The position numbers were made by a program, and so were the translations under genes. 64,000 nucleotides of DNA, from NCBI GenBank assembly GCA_037355855.1, contig CM074764.1, forward strand, positions 1,488,001 through 1,552,000. Direction: 5' to 3'. Source of the stretch: Pseudo-nitzschia pungens. Its lineage: Eukaryota; Bacillariophyta; Bacillariophyceae; Bacillariales; Bacillariaceae. The stretch's first letter is position 1. Each line of letters opens with the position of its first letter. Below the pieces are notes generated by a model. That model made no database searches. It was not told the origin of the DNA and saw nothing but the letters and a program-made list of their open reading frames with translations. Below, in pieces: positions 53,452 to 64,000 of this stretch.

Positions 53452-56400
53452 CTAGAGGAAAAGGTCATCAAACGGGATCTGCGATTCGTCTTTCTTTGCA
53501 ACATTCCACCAGGTCAACAACTCTTTGGTTTTTTCTTCATCGAGAGTTCTAGCAATATCTCTGCATGCTCTTGGCATACCAGCACCGAACATCTGTTTCC
53601 AAAGTTGTTCTTCCCGCATATTAAACTCTTCACTACTCCTTACTTCCTCCGGCGGGTCACAGACATAAGAAATCAATTTCTCAGGAGAATTCAGAATCGG
53701 ATGACGCCGTCTAGCAGTTGACGGGACATTGTTGGCAAAGAGAGTTACAGCTGATTCAAAATCAAGCTCCCAAACGGGGACAATTTTTTCTCCTTTAATT
53801 TGACTACCTCCTACTGAAATTGTTTCAGAGATCAAAATGAATTTCAGTGTCTCGGTGGATTGAATTTTCAACAATTTGTCAATGACATGGTGGATGTTTT
53901 TCACATTGTTTTTCTTTCTCTCATCATTTTCATAGCTACAAATGTCAAGCACCAAAAGCAATGACTTGCTTTCGGCATTTTTCTCGATAGATTGTAGCAT
54001 TTTATGGGGCTCAGACCCTTCGGTAATATTTACATTGCTTTCATCCATCATAAGAGTTATGAAGGACAAAAGATTTTGGTAAAGGCTGCTCGTACTATCA
54101 ATTGATCCTTGTGAAGGGAACCAAAATAAGTAATCGAAAGGAAAGGATCTTGATCTTTGCAGTATATGATCACACACGGCAGATACTATGGCCGTCTTTC
54201 CCACACCAGGTTTTCCAAACAATCGAATGACATCAGTTGTACAAATATCATTAAGTATACTGTACTGTTGAACTTCACGGCCAACAATAAAGTCCTTGAG
54301 CTTCGGAAGTCCGATATCTGTTATCTTGTTTGAAGATTCGTCTATCACTGATAGTGTTTCTGAGGAAAAGAAAACAGGAACATCATGGTACGACGGATCA
54401 TCGGGTCTTTTGGGCAATAGCAAAAATTTACCTGCTTCGATTTCCGAGTTCATTACCAACGGAGAGTTTTGCACAGCCTGTTGCGCCATGTTAAATGCTT
54501 TCAGTAGACTATTCTGACAGGCTAGTGCACGGTAAAAATTTCGAGTAAATTCCCACGCTGCTGCATCTTGAAGGCGTTCATTGACCAGGCAACATACAGC
54601 GTGGGGAACGCCGGCATCCACAAAAGCTTCTCCCACCCACTCCGAGTGACACGCGGAGATGAACACAACGAGAAGCCCGCTGTCAACGGCGGACACCATT
54701 CTTTTTAAAACGTCTGCATTAACCATTTCGAGACCACCTCTGTCGTCTTCTAAAGCAATGTAACTCGGATGACAGTGACCACTGAAATGCATCACCTGGC
54801 TTATCCCCTGAGCCAGGAATGCATTGATTCTATCTAGCGACGCAGTTTCGAAAATGACATCGATGGTGCACCCAAGCGTTTCGGCATCTTTCAATGCTTC
54901 GCATAACATGCGGGACTCTTGATTGAAATCAACTCTAGGTAGTGGCTGAATGTTGTTATTTTTGTCCTTAAAAACAAGGGGGGCAGATTGAAAAACGAAA
55001 AGTCGATCATAGTTGTCTTGTGCATTACCGAGACGGTTCAGTTCATTCACGACATGATTCCAGTTTTGAGGACGATCCTTTGGATCCTTTTGCAGAAGAG
55101 AGTCGAGTAGCGCCACGGGCCACTTTGAGTCCACTTTCGACAACTTTTCATATTTCCAGTCATCATCCCAATCTCGTAATACAACCAGATCTTCATCATC
55201 CACATCCTCCTTCATGTCGACATTGAAAAGTTGTTTCCCAGTACATAGAAAGTACAGCAGTGCTCCAAAACACCACATATCATACTGAGGAGTTGCGATG
55301 ACGTCTCCGGGTTTACTTTGTATCTGTTTTATATACGACGGTCTCGAACAGAGTCTGACAAGACGCTTTACCACATCAGTATCATTTCTGGAACTTGCAG
55401 CAGCAATCTTCACCATGATGGAATCCACACTCTCCTCTGTTGAGGCAAGTGAATGGTTGTCATCGTTTGAGCGTTCAAACGCTACTACGGCAGCTTGCTC
55501 CGGAGGTAAATAACCAGAGCTTGTTCGTTTTTTCCCTACCGTCTCTCGCCCGATCATGGAACTATTGTCCATGTCGATTGCCGCGAATCCTACGAGACCA
55601 ACACCTCTCGCGACAAAGTTCCTTGCCTTGACATCCCCGTGACAAACACCACAGGTTTCGTTCAGAAATTTTAGGCAGAGAGCGATTTCCTTCGCTATAG
55701 AAGTAACTACCAAAAGATCCTTACCGGCAATATTTTGATGTGATATGAAATCGTGCAGGTCATATCCGGCTCCACAATCCATAACAATGACGTATTTCAG
55801 ATCAGATCCCTTGAGTCGTATATTGGGGTACGGAACAAGTTCTGCCGCTAGATTTACTTTTGTGCATTCGAACTCATCAATAGCCATACTCGAAAAACTC
55901 GCTTTTATTGGTACTATGTATTTCGAATCCAACCTGCTCCGTTTTTCGACCTCGCGTCGCTGATACACTTCGTTGCAAAACATTTCTCGCGTCGTCATAA
56001 ATTTGAGCGCGACGGGATGCTCCACTATTCGCCCATCATTTTCTTTGATCGTTTCTGTTCCAAAGACGACAACGCACGATTCCGAAACGTGTTTGTTTCG
56101 TTTCTCGAGACGATACCTACGCAAAAACCTGCCTGCGGTGTCCAAGATTGTTCAAACAAATGAAACGACGAGAATTGTTTGAGTATCTGTTGCAAAAGTG
56201 GGGTGAGGACATCAATGGAACCGAAAGACGAATGAATCACAACGCACCGTATCCTTGACCCCAACGCTTCAAGGCCGGTGAGCTGTTTGAGAGCTTGGCT
56301 CTATCCGCAATTCTCGTTCGGACACTGTCCGAAACTCTTGCACGCGAAACAAACTCGAGAATGACATCGCCGTCTTCGTTGGCGATCGAAAACTCCTGAT

Positions 56401-57511
56401 GGTCTAGGTTCAATTTGTTTTTCTGTTCCACAATTATTTGCAGGAGCGCACTGGCAGCGTCTGTCGTGTCAAAGTCGGCAACAATATCCAGCAAACACCA
56501 ATTCGAAAGCACCCTGCTGTTGAGATCGAGCAGGAGTTTTCTATTGTTTGTAGTCCCCGTTGGTGTTTGTTGCTGTTGCTGTGATTTTTTCAGCAGGACT
56601 TTGTTCTCGTCAAAGAGGGAGAAAAAGGCCCAGAGCGACACCGGGTTTTCGAGACTGAAGAGCGTCTGCAGGGCGCGTCCATCTCTGGCCGTTTCGAGAA
56701 GCAATTTGAGCCGCAGGATAGTTTCGCGTCGCAAGAGATCGTCGATGCTCTTGGCCGACGCACATTCCCCCACCAAGATACTGACCGGGCTTCCGGTCGA
56801 CGGGCCGATGATTTCCGACGCTGGAGGAGACGCTCGATACATTTTCTCCAGAGTCGTGGTGACGGCCCGCGACACCTCTCCCTCGGATCCCTGTCCGGGC
56901 TGATCGATGTCGAGATAAATCTTGGCCTTCAGCGACGGAATGAAGGTGCTGCAAAATATGTTCAGGGGCAGATTTCCGGATCCATCCTTTTGGTGAACAA
57001 CCTCGGGAAAGGAATCGAGGAGGAAATCTAGATTGCTCAGTACCGAAAGAATGTCGGCCATGGGACTCTTGCCGCGTACGCCGGCTTCAATAAGGCTGCT
57101 CGTGGGCACGATGACCTGCTGCAGGGCCGGGAGCATACCGGTGTGAAAGGGCGTGTTTCCGGATGCGTCGAAGGACTTTATTGCATCCGGGTAGGCCTCG
57201 ACCAATATCATAACGGTTGTAGTCGGGGCGCCGATCATCATTGCCGTATGCAGCGGTAGCATATTGTTGTTTTCTGGGTCCCTGGTTTTCGCGAGTTCTG
57301 GGTACATGTCCAGCAACTCAAAGACGGCCTCGAAGTCCAGAAGAAGTTGGTGAAGTTGGTGGAGCTGTTGTCGTCGTTGATGTTGTTGAGTGAGATCTGT
57401 CGTAGCAGCTACCGCAGCTTTAGCCAAGGCCAACTTTGACGGTGCCGATTTACGGGAGGACGCCGGCAATTTTTGGTCCCCCCAAGAGTTATTAGTGTTA
57501 TACGACGTCAT
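53452..57511 (-). CDS. Ankyrin-kinase-CHAT-STAND NTPase multidomain protein
   Basis: Two exons, 57511-56248 and 56132-53452, join in frame (phase 1) across a 115-bp GTGCGT..CAG intron to give 1314 residues. Residues about 50-180 hold diatom-style ankyrin repeats (LPLHTAMMIGAP, AYPDAIKSFDASGNTPFH). Residues about 425-795 are a kinase: VALK Lys465, HGDVKARN with Asp588, DMD Asp608, PPE near 632, and an insert of about 55 residues after PPE. Residues about 800-980 form a CHAT protease-like fold with His874 in HFSGHCH and Cys916 in ISACHS. Residues about 1030-1310 have P-loop GKPGVGKT (1061-1068) and Walker B LLLVLD (Asp1151), as in STAND/NB-ARC switches. No C-terminal sensor repeats follow. An immune or cell-death role is inferred from architecture. 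Confidence 0.85.
56133..56247 (-). other. Predicted intron joining ankyrin and kinase frames
   Basis: Donor GGATACG/GTGCGTTG and acceptor CACCGCAG/GCAGG. The ankyrin frame otherwise stops at TGA (56237-56239). The kinase frame has no ATG before its Lys465 region and has an in-frame TGA upstream. Removing these 115 bases links them with one shared Gly codon, giving WGQGYGRFLRRYRLEK. Confidence 0.78.
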
Positions 57512-59300
57512 GATTTGCGTTGAGATAGTGTTTGTGCTATTACTCCATTAATCCCGATTGGATTGGCACTGCGACCCTTTCGTCTCCAAAACAAACCAGC
57601 CAAGGTGATTTTGTTAATGCATTGGCTCCAAACAATTATGTTCTCGGAAACGAACTCGTCATGCTGCTGTTGTTACCAAAACAACATGATACAAACAAAG
57701 ATGCATGTGTCGAGTTGAGTTACTCGGAACCAGCAAGCAGCATAGGATGCGCCGAGGAGACAAATCGGAATCTTGCATGCACGCTTTGTATCGTGCGAGT
57801 TCGTGGAATGTCATTTGTATCGAGACTACGAGTAGAATGCCGAAGGTAACTTAACACTACATTCAACATACGGTACATGTATTTCAATCAAAAAAGTTGA
57901 TAATAATACGAAGTACGAAGTAAGCCTAACCTATTACGTAATTTCGTACTTTCACAAGTACGAGAACTCGTATGAACCTATTACTGTACAACTATGGTTA
58001 CTTTTAAAATACTTACGACAACTGTACGGTACGTTATTCCACCGTACTATTATTTTTTATTTAGAAAAGAATACTGGGTACCACCGTATTAATTGCGCCT
58101 GAAAATGACCGAATCAAAATATTCTGAAAGTTAAATTAAAAACAGATTTTCCATGTGCTATCCTTCGATGCTCTATTTCTTTCAGAACAAAAAGACTTAC
58201 AACTAAAATTACTACGATTAGAATGAGTGTCAATCCTTTTTTTATTACGAAGTATTACCGATACAAGTTCAGTACTGGGACGGGTAAGGTTTACTTTTGT
58301 TATTAGAAGTAAGCTTATTACGTAGTATTTATTCTATTTTTTTTGCCTAATCTCGTCATTACGAAGTAAGGTTTAGTCTTACTTCGTGCGAAGCACGAAG
58401 TACGTAGTATAAGTATGAATATGAACAGACCGGGTACGAGTAAGGTTATGTACGCTCGTGCTTACGAACTCATTCATGCAAAGTAAGGTACGGTGCGAAG
58501 TAAGATCTTAACTTAACCTTAAGCCTTATTTAAAAAAAATCTTCCGAGCTCGAACGCAAGTAAAAATGTGCCCTGCGATACAGTAAAAGTAAGACTTACT
58601 GTACCAGTAATCTTACGTTAAGGTTATGTTTCAAAGGCTTGCGGGTTTTTGAATTGCGAGGCCGCAGGTGCTGCCACTGATACGGTAACCTTTTAAAAGC
58701 CTTATCTTCTTACCCAGTGAACGACTAGTGACCCAACTAATGCGATTTCCAGTACGAACTCGTACGTAAGGTCTTGCTTGTTTCAGTAACTAGTGCCACT
58801 GCTTCCGGTAGAAGAGAAAAGTTGGGGTTTTTCGATTACGAAGTAAGGTTACGGTAAGGGTTCCATGTAAAGTTAACCTTACTTTTACGAAGTACTTCGT
58901 ACTTTATTTTTTTCCCGTACCGTATGATACCGTACAGCAATGATAACAGTAAAGTCAGTGTAATACAAGCATGCTTCTAATGATTCGAATTCGTGGAAGG
59001 TGCGGGGAAGTACTGATATCGTACTGTACCCGCTTGTACCGTACAGTCCCAAGTGTTTTTGATTCTCGATTCATTTAGTTTTGCTCTATTCGTGTGGTAA
59101 GTTACGATAAAAACCTTTTTGGTTGGTGAACTTGTTCCTCCTTGAATTTGAATTTTGACGGGGATACGTCTTTGCGGCACTTTGTTTAGCGAGGAGTGTT
59201 GCACCGTAAGGTTATAAGTACGCTACATCCACCCCGATCAAATCAGGCCATACAGCATCTACGACAATCGTGCTATTAAAGACAACCAGTCATCGGAACA
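57512..59300. other. Divergent intergenic region with TACGAAGTA words
   Basis: Spacer between the ankyrin-kinase gene (-) and myosin (+). From about 57890 to 58960 it is crowded with short, partly palindromic words: TACGAAGTA, ACTTCGTA, GTAAGGTTA, GGTACGG. No coding frame is credible; the frame at 57532-57849 looks random. Confidence 0.5.
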
Positions 59301-62300
59301 ATGCCACGACAGGCATCACCATCACCAGAGCGTCCGCCGGAACGTCCGCATGGGAACAACAATATTTCGATCAGAACCACGAATGATGCCGAGAATGGCA
59401 CCAGTAATGATATCTTCGACGAAGTCCTTGAGAGTGAAAAGAAGGACGATATTTATGAGCATTCGAACTACGTTTACATTCTCGATGCGGAACACAGCTG
59501 GATTCCGGCCAAGGTGAAGGAACGAAAACACAGCGGCAAAGACAGCAATGCATCTGTTCTGAGCCTTTCCGTTCCTCAATACAGGAACGAACAAGCCATT
59601 CGATGCGACGGCGGCAGAATGGCTACGCAAGGGTACAAAACGGAAACAATAGATTTCTCAAATCCGGAAAACCAGACCAGGTATCCGAATCAGCACCTGC
59701 CGCTACAGAACGTGAACAGCGAGGGTGAATTGCAGGTCGTCGAAGACATGGTCGACTTGCCGTTTTTGCACGAGGCCGCTATTTTGTACAACCTCAAGGC
59801 TCGCCACGTAGAATCCTTGCCGTACACACGCACGGGCGATATCATACTGGCATGCAATCCCTACAAATGGATTCATCGTTTGTATTCGGACGCGGAGAGA
59901 AGTCGATATTCCAATGCCCTGGTCTGGAATCGACAGGGAGCCACACCACCATCTCCCAGGGGCAAAACCCCGTCGTCGCCGTCACTCTCCCAACCGACAA
60001 CGGTCCCGGCCTCCGATTCGAATGTCTCGGAGTCGTCCCAACGACAGCCATCTGCTGGCACAGATCCTAGATCACTGCTCCCGCCCCATGTCTACGAAAC
60101 AAGTTGTTTGGCCTATACCGGACTCGTCCGAGACCGAGAAGACCAGTCGATTCTGGTGTCGGGAGAGTCCGGTGCGGGAAAAACAGAAACCGTCAAAATC
60201 CTCATGCACGATCTCGCTAGCATACAAGAAGAACGATTTGCCATCAAGTCGACGACAGCGACAGCGACAGCTACGGCAGCAAAATCACAAGACAACAACG
60301 AAATTGTTCAGCGTGTGGTGGATTCCAATCCCCTCTTGGAGGCCTTTGGAAATGCTACGACGCTGCGAAATGACAACTCTTCCCGCTTTGGTAAATATTT
60401 GCAGCTCCAATACGATATCTCGTCGTCATCGAAGGATTCCAGCGCAACCGCGGGAATCGGTTCTGGTATTTTGGCGGGGAGCAAATGCGAGGTGTATTTG
60501 CTAGAAAAGTCGCGTGTGACGCACCACCACGATTCCGAACGGACCTATCACATTTTTTATCAGCTTCTAGCGGCCCCGGAAGAACTGAAAATCGCCATCT
60601 GGGACGGCCTGGAAAACACGGACGCGGAATCCTTCTGTTACGTGGGTGAAACCGAAATCGATGTCATCGAGGGCAAGACAGACGCCGAGCGATTCCAGCT
60701 TACGCTGCAAGCTCTGGAATTGATTGGTGTCCGGGGAGAAATTCTGCAAATGCTGTTGCGAGCAATTTGTATCGTGCTGCAGCTTGGGAATATCGAATTT
60801 GCACCCGCCCAACCAGAATCTGCTACCGGCATGGCAGCGCTCGGTATTCATCACAAACCAGCTATGAATGGTGACGACGGCAATCACGACGCAAGCGACA
60901 TTTGTAGCATCGAGGAGCTGCAAGAGCTGAGTGACTTGATGGGGATGAACGACATCGATTCTGTCTCCAAGATTTCAGCAGCGCTGAAAAAATCGCTCAC
61001 GGTACGAAACGTTGAAGCCCGCGGGGAGATATTTGCCGTCCCTCTCACACCGGCGAAAGCCAAAGAATCGGCCGACGCCTTTGCCAAGGAGATTTACGCC
61101 AAAACCTTTCTCTGGTTGGTCCGAACCATCAACGATGCAACCTGTGCCGAAAAGAACTACCGGGTTGTATTGGATGCGACCAAATCCAAAGGATCTCCAA
61201 TTGCGCCAACGGAGTTTGGAATCATTGGACTCTTGGATATTTTTGGTTTTGAGACCTTTGAGGTCAATAGGTTTGAACAGCTCTGTATCAACTACTGCAA
61301 CGAAAAACTTCAACAGAAATTCACGCAGGACATTTTTCGCAGTGTGCAAGTCGAGTACGAACAGGAAGGCATCGAATTGGAAGAGATTACTTACGACGAT
61401 AACACGGACGTCCTAGATCTGGTCGAGGGAAGAATGGGTCTTCTCGCCTTCTTGAACGAAGAATGTGTCCGTCCCAAAGGATCCGACAAGACATTTGTGT
61501 ACAAGGCACAAGCCATGAACAAAGAAAACCGGTGTTTCTTTCGCGACAAACACGCCGCAGATACCGAATTTGGAATTCATCACTACGCCGGTAAGGTGGT
61601 GTACGACGCAACGAATTTTGTCAAGAAAAATACCGACACTTTGCCAAGTGATTTATTGAACTGCGCAAAGCTGTCCAGCAATGCAATCATTGCAAATGAA
61701 TTGAACAATGACGAAATGATGAATCCGTTGCAAAAGGGAACCGCGTCGACCACTGGTACCAAGAAGAAAAAACGCCCGAAAGCAGCGCAGGCTGCGAACA
61801 ACAAACAGTTGAAGAGGCGAACTTCGAACATTGTCGCGGAGACGGTCTGGACGAAATTCAAGACACAACTATCGAGATTGATGAATACACTAAGCGATAC
61901 AAAGACCAGATATATTCGTTGCATCAAACCCAACACTCAGAAAGCACCCCTCATCATGGAACACGTCAGTACAGTGGAGCAATTGCGGTGTGCTGGTGTG
62001 GTTGCAGCTGTGACGATTTCGCGCTCGGCTTTCCCAAATCGATTGGAGCATATTTCGATTTTGGATCGATTCAAGTCTCTGTGGCCCAAGGGTGATCACA
62101 TTGCCGTCTTGCAGAACGAGCATCTAGATGTCGATGAGAGGTGCAAGAAAGCAACCGATATCCTTCTGACTCTTGCATTGAGAGAAATGGAATTCGAGAA
62201 GAATGGATCCAGATTCCGAGCTTTTGTTATGGGCAAGACCCGAGCATACTTTCGAGCTGGAGCGCTTGAGTTCTTGGAAGCGGAGCGCATGAAACATTTG

Positions 62301-63512
62301 GGAACATATGCTCTCACAATACAGACAGCAGTTCGTTGTTTCACTCGGAAATCCATGTACAGAAGATACCGACGAGCTCTGGTTACGTTGCAAGCAAATT
62401 ATCGTCGAATCCGTCAAAGAAGAGTCTATTTGGAAGTGCGTCAATCAGCGATTCGGATTGAATGCTGGTATCGAGTCGTATTTGCTAGTCGCAGAGTGTA
62501 CCATCTCAGGCGTTCAATGAAGGCTATCATGATTCAGACACAGTGGAGAGTGCGACGTGACAAGAGGCGGCTTCGCACAGCGGTAGACGCCTCTGTTGTT
62601 ATTCAATCCATGGTTCGAGGATGTCTACAGCGTCCAAAGTATCGGCAAGCGCTGTTCGAGAAGAAAGAAGAAGCCAAGCTTGAAAACCAGCTGCAAGCAT
62701 TACAACGAAAATTGGAAGAGGCTGAAGCCAAAAGACTTGAGGCGGAAAAGGAAGCAGAAGGGAGGGTGGCAGCCGCCATGGAGGAGTTCAAAGAACGAGA
62801 GGCGCAAAAAGCCAAACTCGAAGAAGAGACGATGTCGATAGCAGCAGCAACTGAATTGAACCAACCAAACGCAACGGAAGTGAATGAACCTGCTGCCGCG
62901 AGAGGAACGGAAACTCAAACCCTGGATGAAAAGAATGTCCAGGACTTGACAGCTGAACAACAGCAACTGATGGACGAGAGTGGGAAAATGCTCGAACATT
63001 TGCGCAAAGAAGTCTTTAGACTGCGTGGCCAGAATCAACAGCTTAAAAAGGATTTTGACCTTCTGAAAGATAATAACCAACGTCTCATGGATGCAAACGC
63101 GTCTGCGGGGGTTTCGTTTGCGTCACTGAATCAGCACGCAAAGCAACTGAGCAAGCAGAACACGAAGTTGGTAAAAGATGTGCAAAATTTCAAAGGTCAG
63201 GTTCACAAGCTCAATATATTACAAGTAGAAGCAAGGGAAGAGTTGAGACTCAAGTCAGCAACATATGTGGCAGAGGTTCAATCCAGGCTTCAGTATCAAA
63301 AAGCACTTCAGAGAATCACAGATATTATTCAAGAGAAATGTAGAGATCACAGATTGGTCGAGCAAATCTTAACAATCGCAGATGAACTGGATATGGATTT
63401 CATTCCAGGCTCCCACGAACTTCCTTTCGATCCAACGGAGACTGATTCTGAGGGTTTGGAAGAAACTGGAAGCGATTCACGACGTGGTCTTTTGAGTTAC
63501 TTCTTTTCCTAG
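59301..63512 (+). CDS. Myosin heavy chain
   Basis: One uninterrupted exon of 1403 residues. The N-terminus is a Pro/Ser-rich extension, then an SH3-like segment (WIPAKVKERKHSGKD). The motor follows: P-loop GESGAGKTE (288-296), switch I NDNSSRFGK (357-365), switch II LLDIFGFE (644-651) and the actin-site/converter region (RYIRCIKPN). Loops in the motor carry extra Ser/Thr-rich and Lys-rich inserts. About five IQ-like light-chain motifs span residues 1003-1112. A coiled coil follows from about 1115, and a further helical segment (LRKEVFRLRGQNQQLKKDF) lies near 1235. No PH, FERM, WW or ankyrin tail domain is seen. It is an ATP-driven actin motor; its class needs a motor phylogeny, but it looks like a stramenopile-specific type. 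Confidence 0.94.
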   Translation: MPRQASPSPERPPERPHGNNNISIRTTNDAENGTSNDIFDEVLESEKKDDIYEHSNYVYILDAEHSWIPAKVKERKHSGKDSNASVLSLSVPQYRNEQAIRCDGGRMATQGYKTETIDFSNPENQTRYPNQHLPLQNVNSEGELQVVEDMVDLPFLHEAAILYNLKARHVESLPYTRTGDIILACNPYKWIHRLYSDAERSRYSNALVWNRQGATPPSPRGKTPSSPSLSQPTTVPASDSNVSESSQRQPSAGTDPRSLLPPHVYETSCLAYTGLVRDREDQSILVSGESGAGKTETVKILMHDLASIQEERFAIKSTTATATATAAKSQDNNEIVQRVVDSNPLLEAFGNATTLRNDNSSRFGKYLQLQYDISSSSKDSSATAGIGSGILAGSKCEVYLLEKSRVTHHHDSERTYHIFYQLLAAPEELKIAIWDGLENTDAESFCYVGETEIDVIEGKTDAERFQLTLQALELIGVRGEILQMLLRAICIVLQLGNIEFAPAQPESATGMAALGIHHKPAMNGDDGNHDASDICSIEELQELSDLMGMNDIDSVSKISAALKKSLTVRNVEARGEIFAVPLTPAKAKESADAFAKEIYAKTFLWLVRTINDATCAEKNYRVVLDATKSKGSPIAPTEFGIIGLLDIFGFETFEVNRFEQLCINYCNEKLQQKFTQDIFRSVQVEYEQEGIELEEITYDDNTDVLDLVEGRMGLLAFLNEECVRPKGSDKTFVYKAQAMNKENRCFFRDKHAADTEFGIHHYAGKVVYDATNFVKKNTDTLPSDLLNCAKLSSNAIIANELNNDEMMNPLQKGTASTTGTKKKKRPKAAQAANNKQLKRRTSNIVAETVWTKFKTQLSRLMNTLSDTKTRYIRCIKPNTQKAPLIMEHVSTVEQLRCAGVVAAVTISRSAFPNRLEHISILDRFKSLWPKGDHIAVLQNEHLDVDERCKKATDILLTLALREMEFEKNGSRFRAFVMGKTRAYFRAGALEFLEAERMKHLGTYALTIQTAVRCFTRKSMYRRYRRALVTLQANYRRIRQRRVYLEVRQSAIRIECWYRVVFASRRVYHLRRSMKAIMIQTQWRVRRDKRRLRTAVDASVVIQSMVRGCLQRPKYRQALFEKKEEAKLENQLQALQRKLEEAEAKRLEAEKEAEGRVAAAMEEFKEREAQKAKLEEETMSIAAATELNQPNATEVNEPAAARGTETQTLDEKNVQDLTAEQQQLMDESGKMLEHLRKEVFRLRGQNQQLKKDFDLLKDNNQRLMDANASAGVSFASLNQHAKQLSKQNTKLVKDVQNFKGQVHKLNILQVEAREELRLKSATYVAEVQSRLQYQKALQRITDIIQEKCRDHRLVEQILTIADELDMDFIPGSHELPFDPTETDSEGLEETGSDSRRGLLSYFFS

Positions 63513-64000
63513 AACGTTGATGTCAAACAGACTAAGGATTTGCGGGATGGAGTTGTTGTCAATCATCTAGATGATGTGCAATTCAAAAATTATCAAAAAA
63601 TAATAATATTTTGAGCGGGGAAAAACAGGCTAATCAAATTGTGCAGAACGAATACAAGGAAGCGTTCTTCGGCATGCTGCAAGACGAGGATGCAGACGAC
63701 AAGCACCGAAAGCATATATTAAACGTATACATACTGTACAGTACTTCACTTTCCTTCTTGGTAGTCGTATTTTCAATAGCGGGGCGTACCTTGCTATGAA
63801 ACCGATGCGAACAATCAGGTAGGTGCAGATCTCACGAGTAATTCTCAATGTGTCACTCGTAATTTTTGACAGGACTCCTATCATGATTTTGAAAGTATCC
63901 GAGATGGAGCAACGGATTGGTCCACCTCCGAAACGCAGTGGGTCAGAGAGAGAGAGAGAGAGAGAGAGAAACAAAAGAATTTGTTCTTTCGATCGAGAAC
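63513..64000. other. 3' flank of myosin
   Basis: AT-rich 3' sequence with a (GA)n microsatellite at about 63946-63969. No gene reaches the end of the window that I can support. Confidence 0.5.

Noticed and set aside
56237..57511. Independent ankyrin-repeat gene next to an independent kinase-CHAT gene
   Set aside because: The kinase frame has no usable ATG before its catalytic lysine, and a canonical intron joins both in frame, so one gene is the simpler reading.

Overview
The window is nuclear DNA of a diatom, a photosynthetic stramenopile. Several genes show this. Plastid-type bipartite leaders with an AF cleavage motif start the class II aldolase (MKFSTFAFLATVGSAAAFAP) and the cysteine synthase (AQAF). 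There is an enolase with a mitochondrial-type leader, a DUF6824 protein, a phytotransferrin/FEA1-like surface protein, diatom-style ankyrin repeats and a Crypton-type tyrosine recombinase. Genes are well separated, with few introns of about 80-420 bp and GT..AG borders. They lie on both strands with no operon logic.

Layout. 1.3-3.0 kb (+): cytochrome b5-like multipass membrane protein, 3 exons. 3.4-4.8 kb (-): Arc1p/p43-type tRNA-binding protein. 5.5-6.9 kb (+) and 8.0-9.7 kb (-): convergent plastid aldolase and mitochondrial enolase. 11.3-13.6 kb (+): NF-YC. 15.5 kb: tRNA-Pro(UGG). 15.9-21.7 kb (-): RPB1, the largest subunit of RNA polymerase II. 23.4-24.5 kb (+): cysteine synthase. 25.6-27.0 kb (-): CRAL-TRIO-like/DUF6824 protein. 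27.5-32.5 kb (-): a seven-exon ABCG transporter with a cysteine-rich ectodomain and an EF-hand. 32.9-37.6 kb: a mobile-element zone with three small inverted-repeat elements, a foldback element carrying 11 palindromes, and a broken Crypton. 38.4-39.5 kb (+): GDP-mannose 3,5-epimerase. 40.7-45.8 kb (-): a 1699-residue repeat and coiled-coil protein with a duplicated unknown domain. 45.8-50.0 kb: minisatellites and a 683-bp element with Stowaway/mariner-like ends. 50.0-52.0 kb (+): phytotransferrin-like surface protein. 53.5-57.5 kb (-): ankyrin-kinase-CHAT-STAND gene. 59.3-63.5 kb (+): myosin heavy chain.

The strongest candidate for something undescribed is the 53.5-57.5 kb gene. Two open frames that look separate are joined in frame by one 115-bp GT..AG intron. 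The product is a 1314-residue protein with ankyrin repeats, a protein kinase with intact HGDVKxxN and DMD motifs, a CHAT (caspase-like) protease with a His/Cys pair, and a P-loop STAND/NB-ARC-like NTPase. This resembles immune-receptor or cell-death switches. Other unusual points are a 6-nt microexon encoding the Gly-Leu of the ABC SGLD motif, an RPB1 without its first clamp zinc-site cysteines, with Ala at position 7 of all 22 full CTD heptads and with two apparent +1 frameshifts, and the palindrome-array foldback element.

Exon borders were set by hand from splice consensus, reading frame and remembered family conservation. No alignment or transcript data were available.
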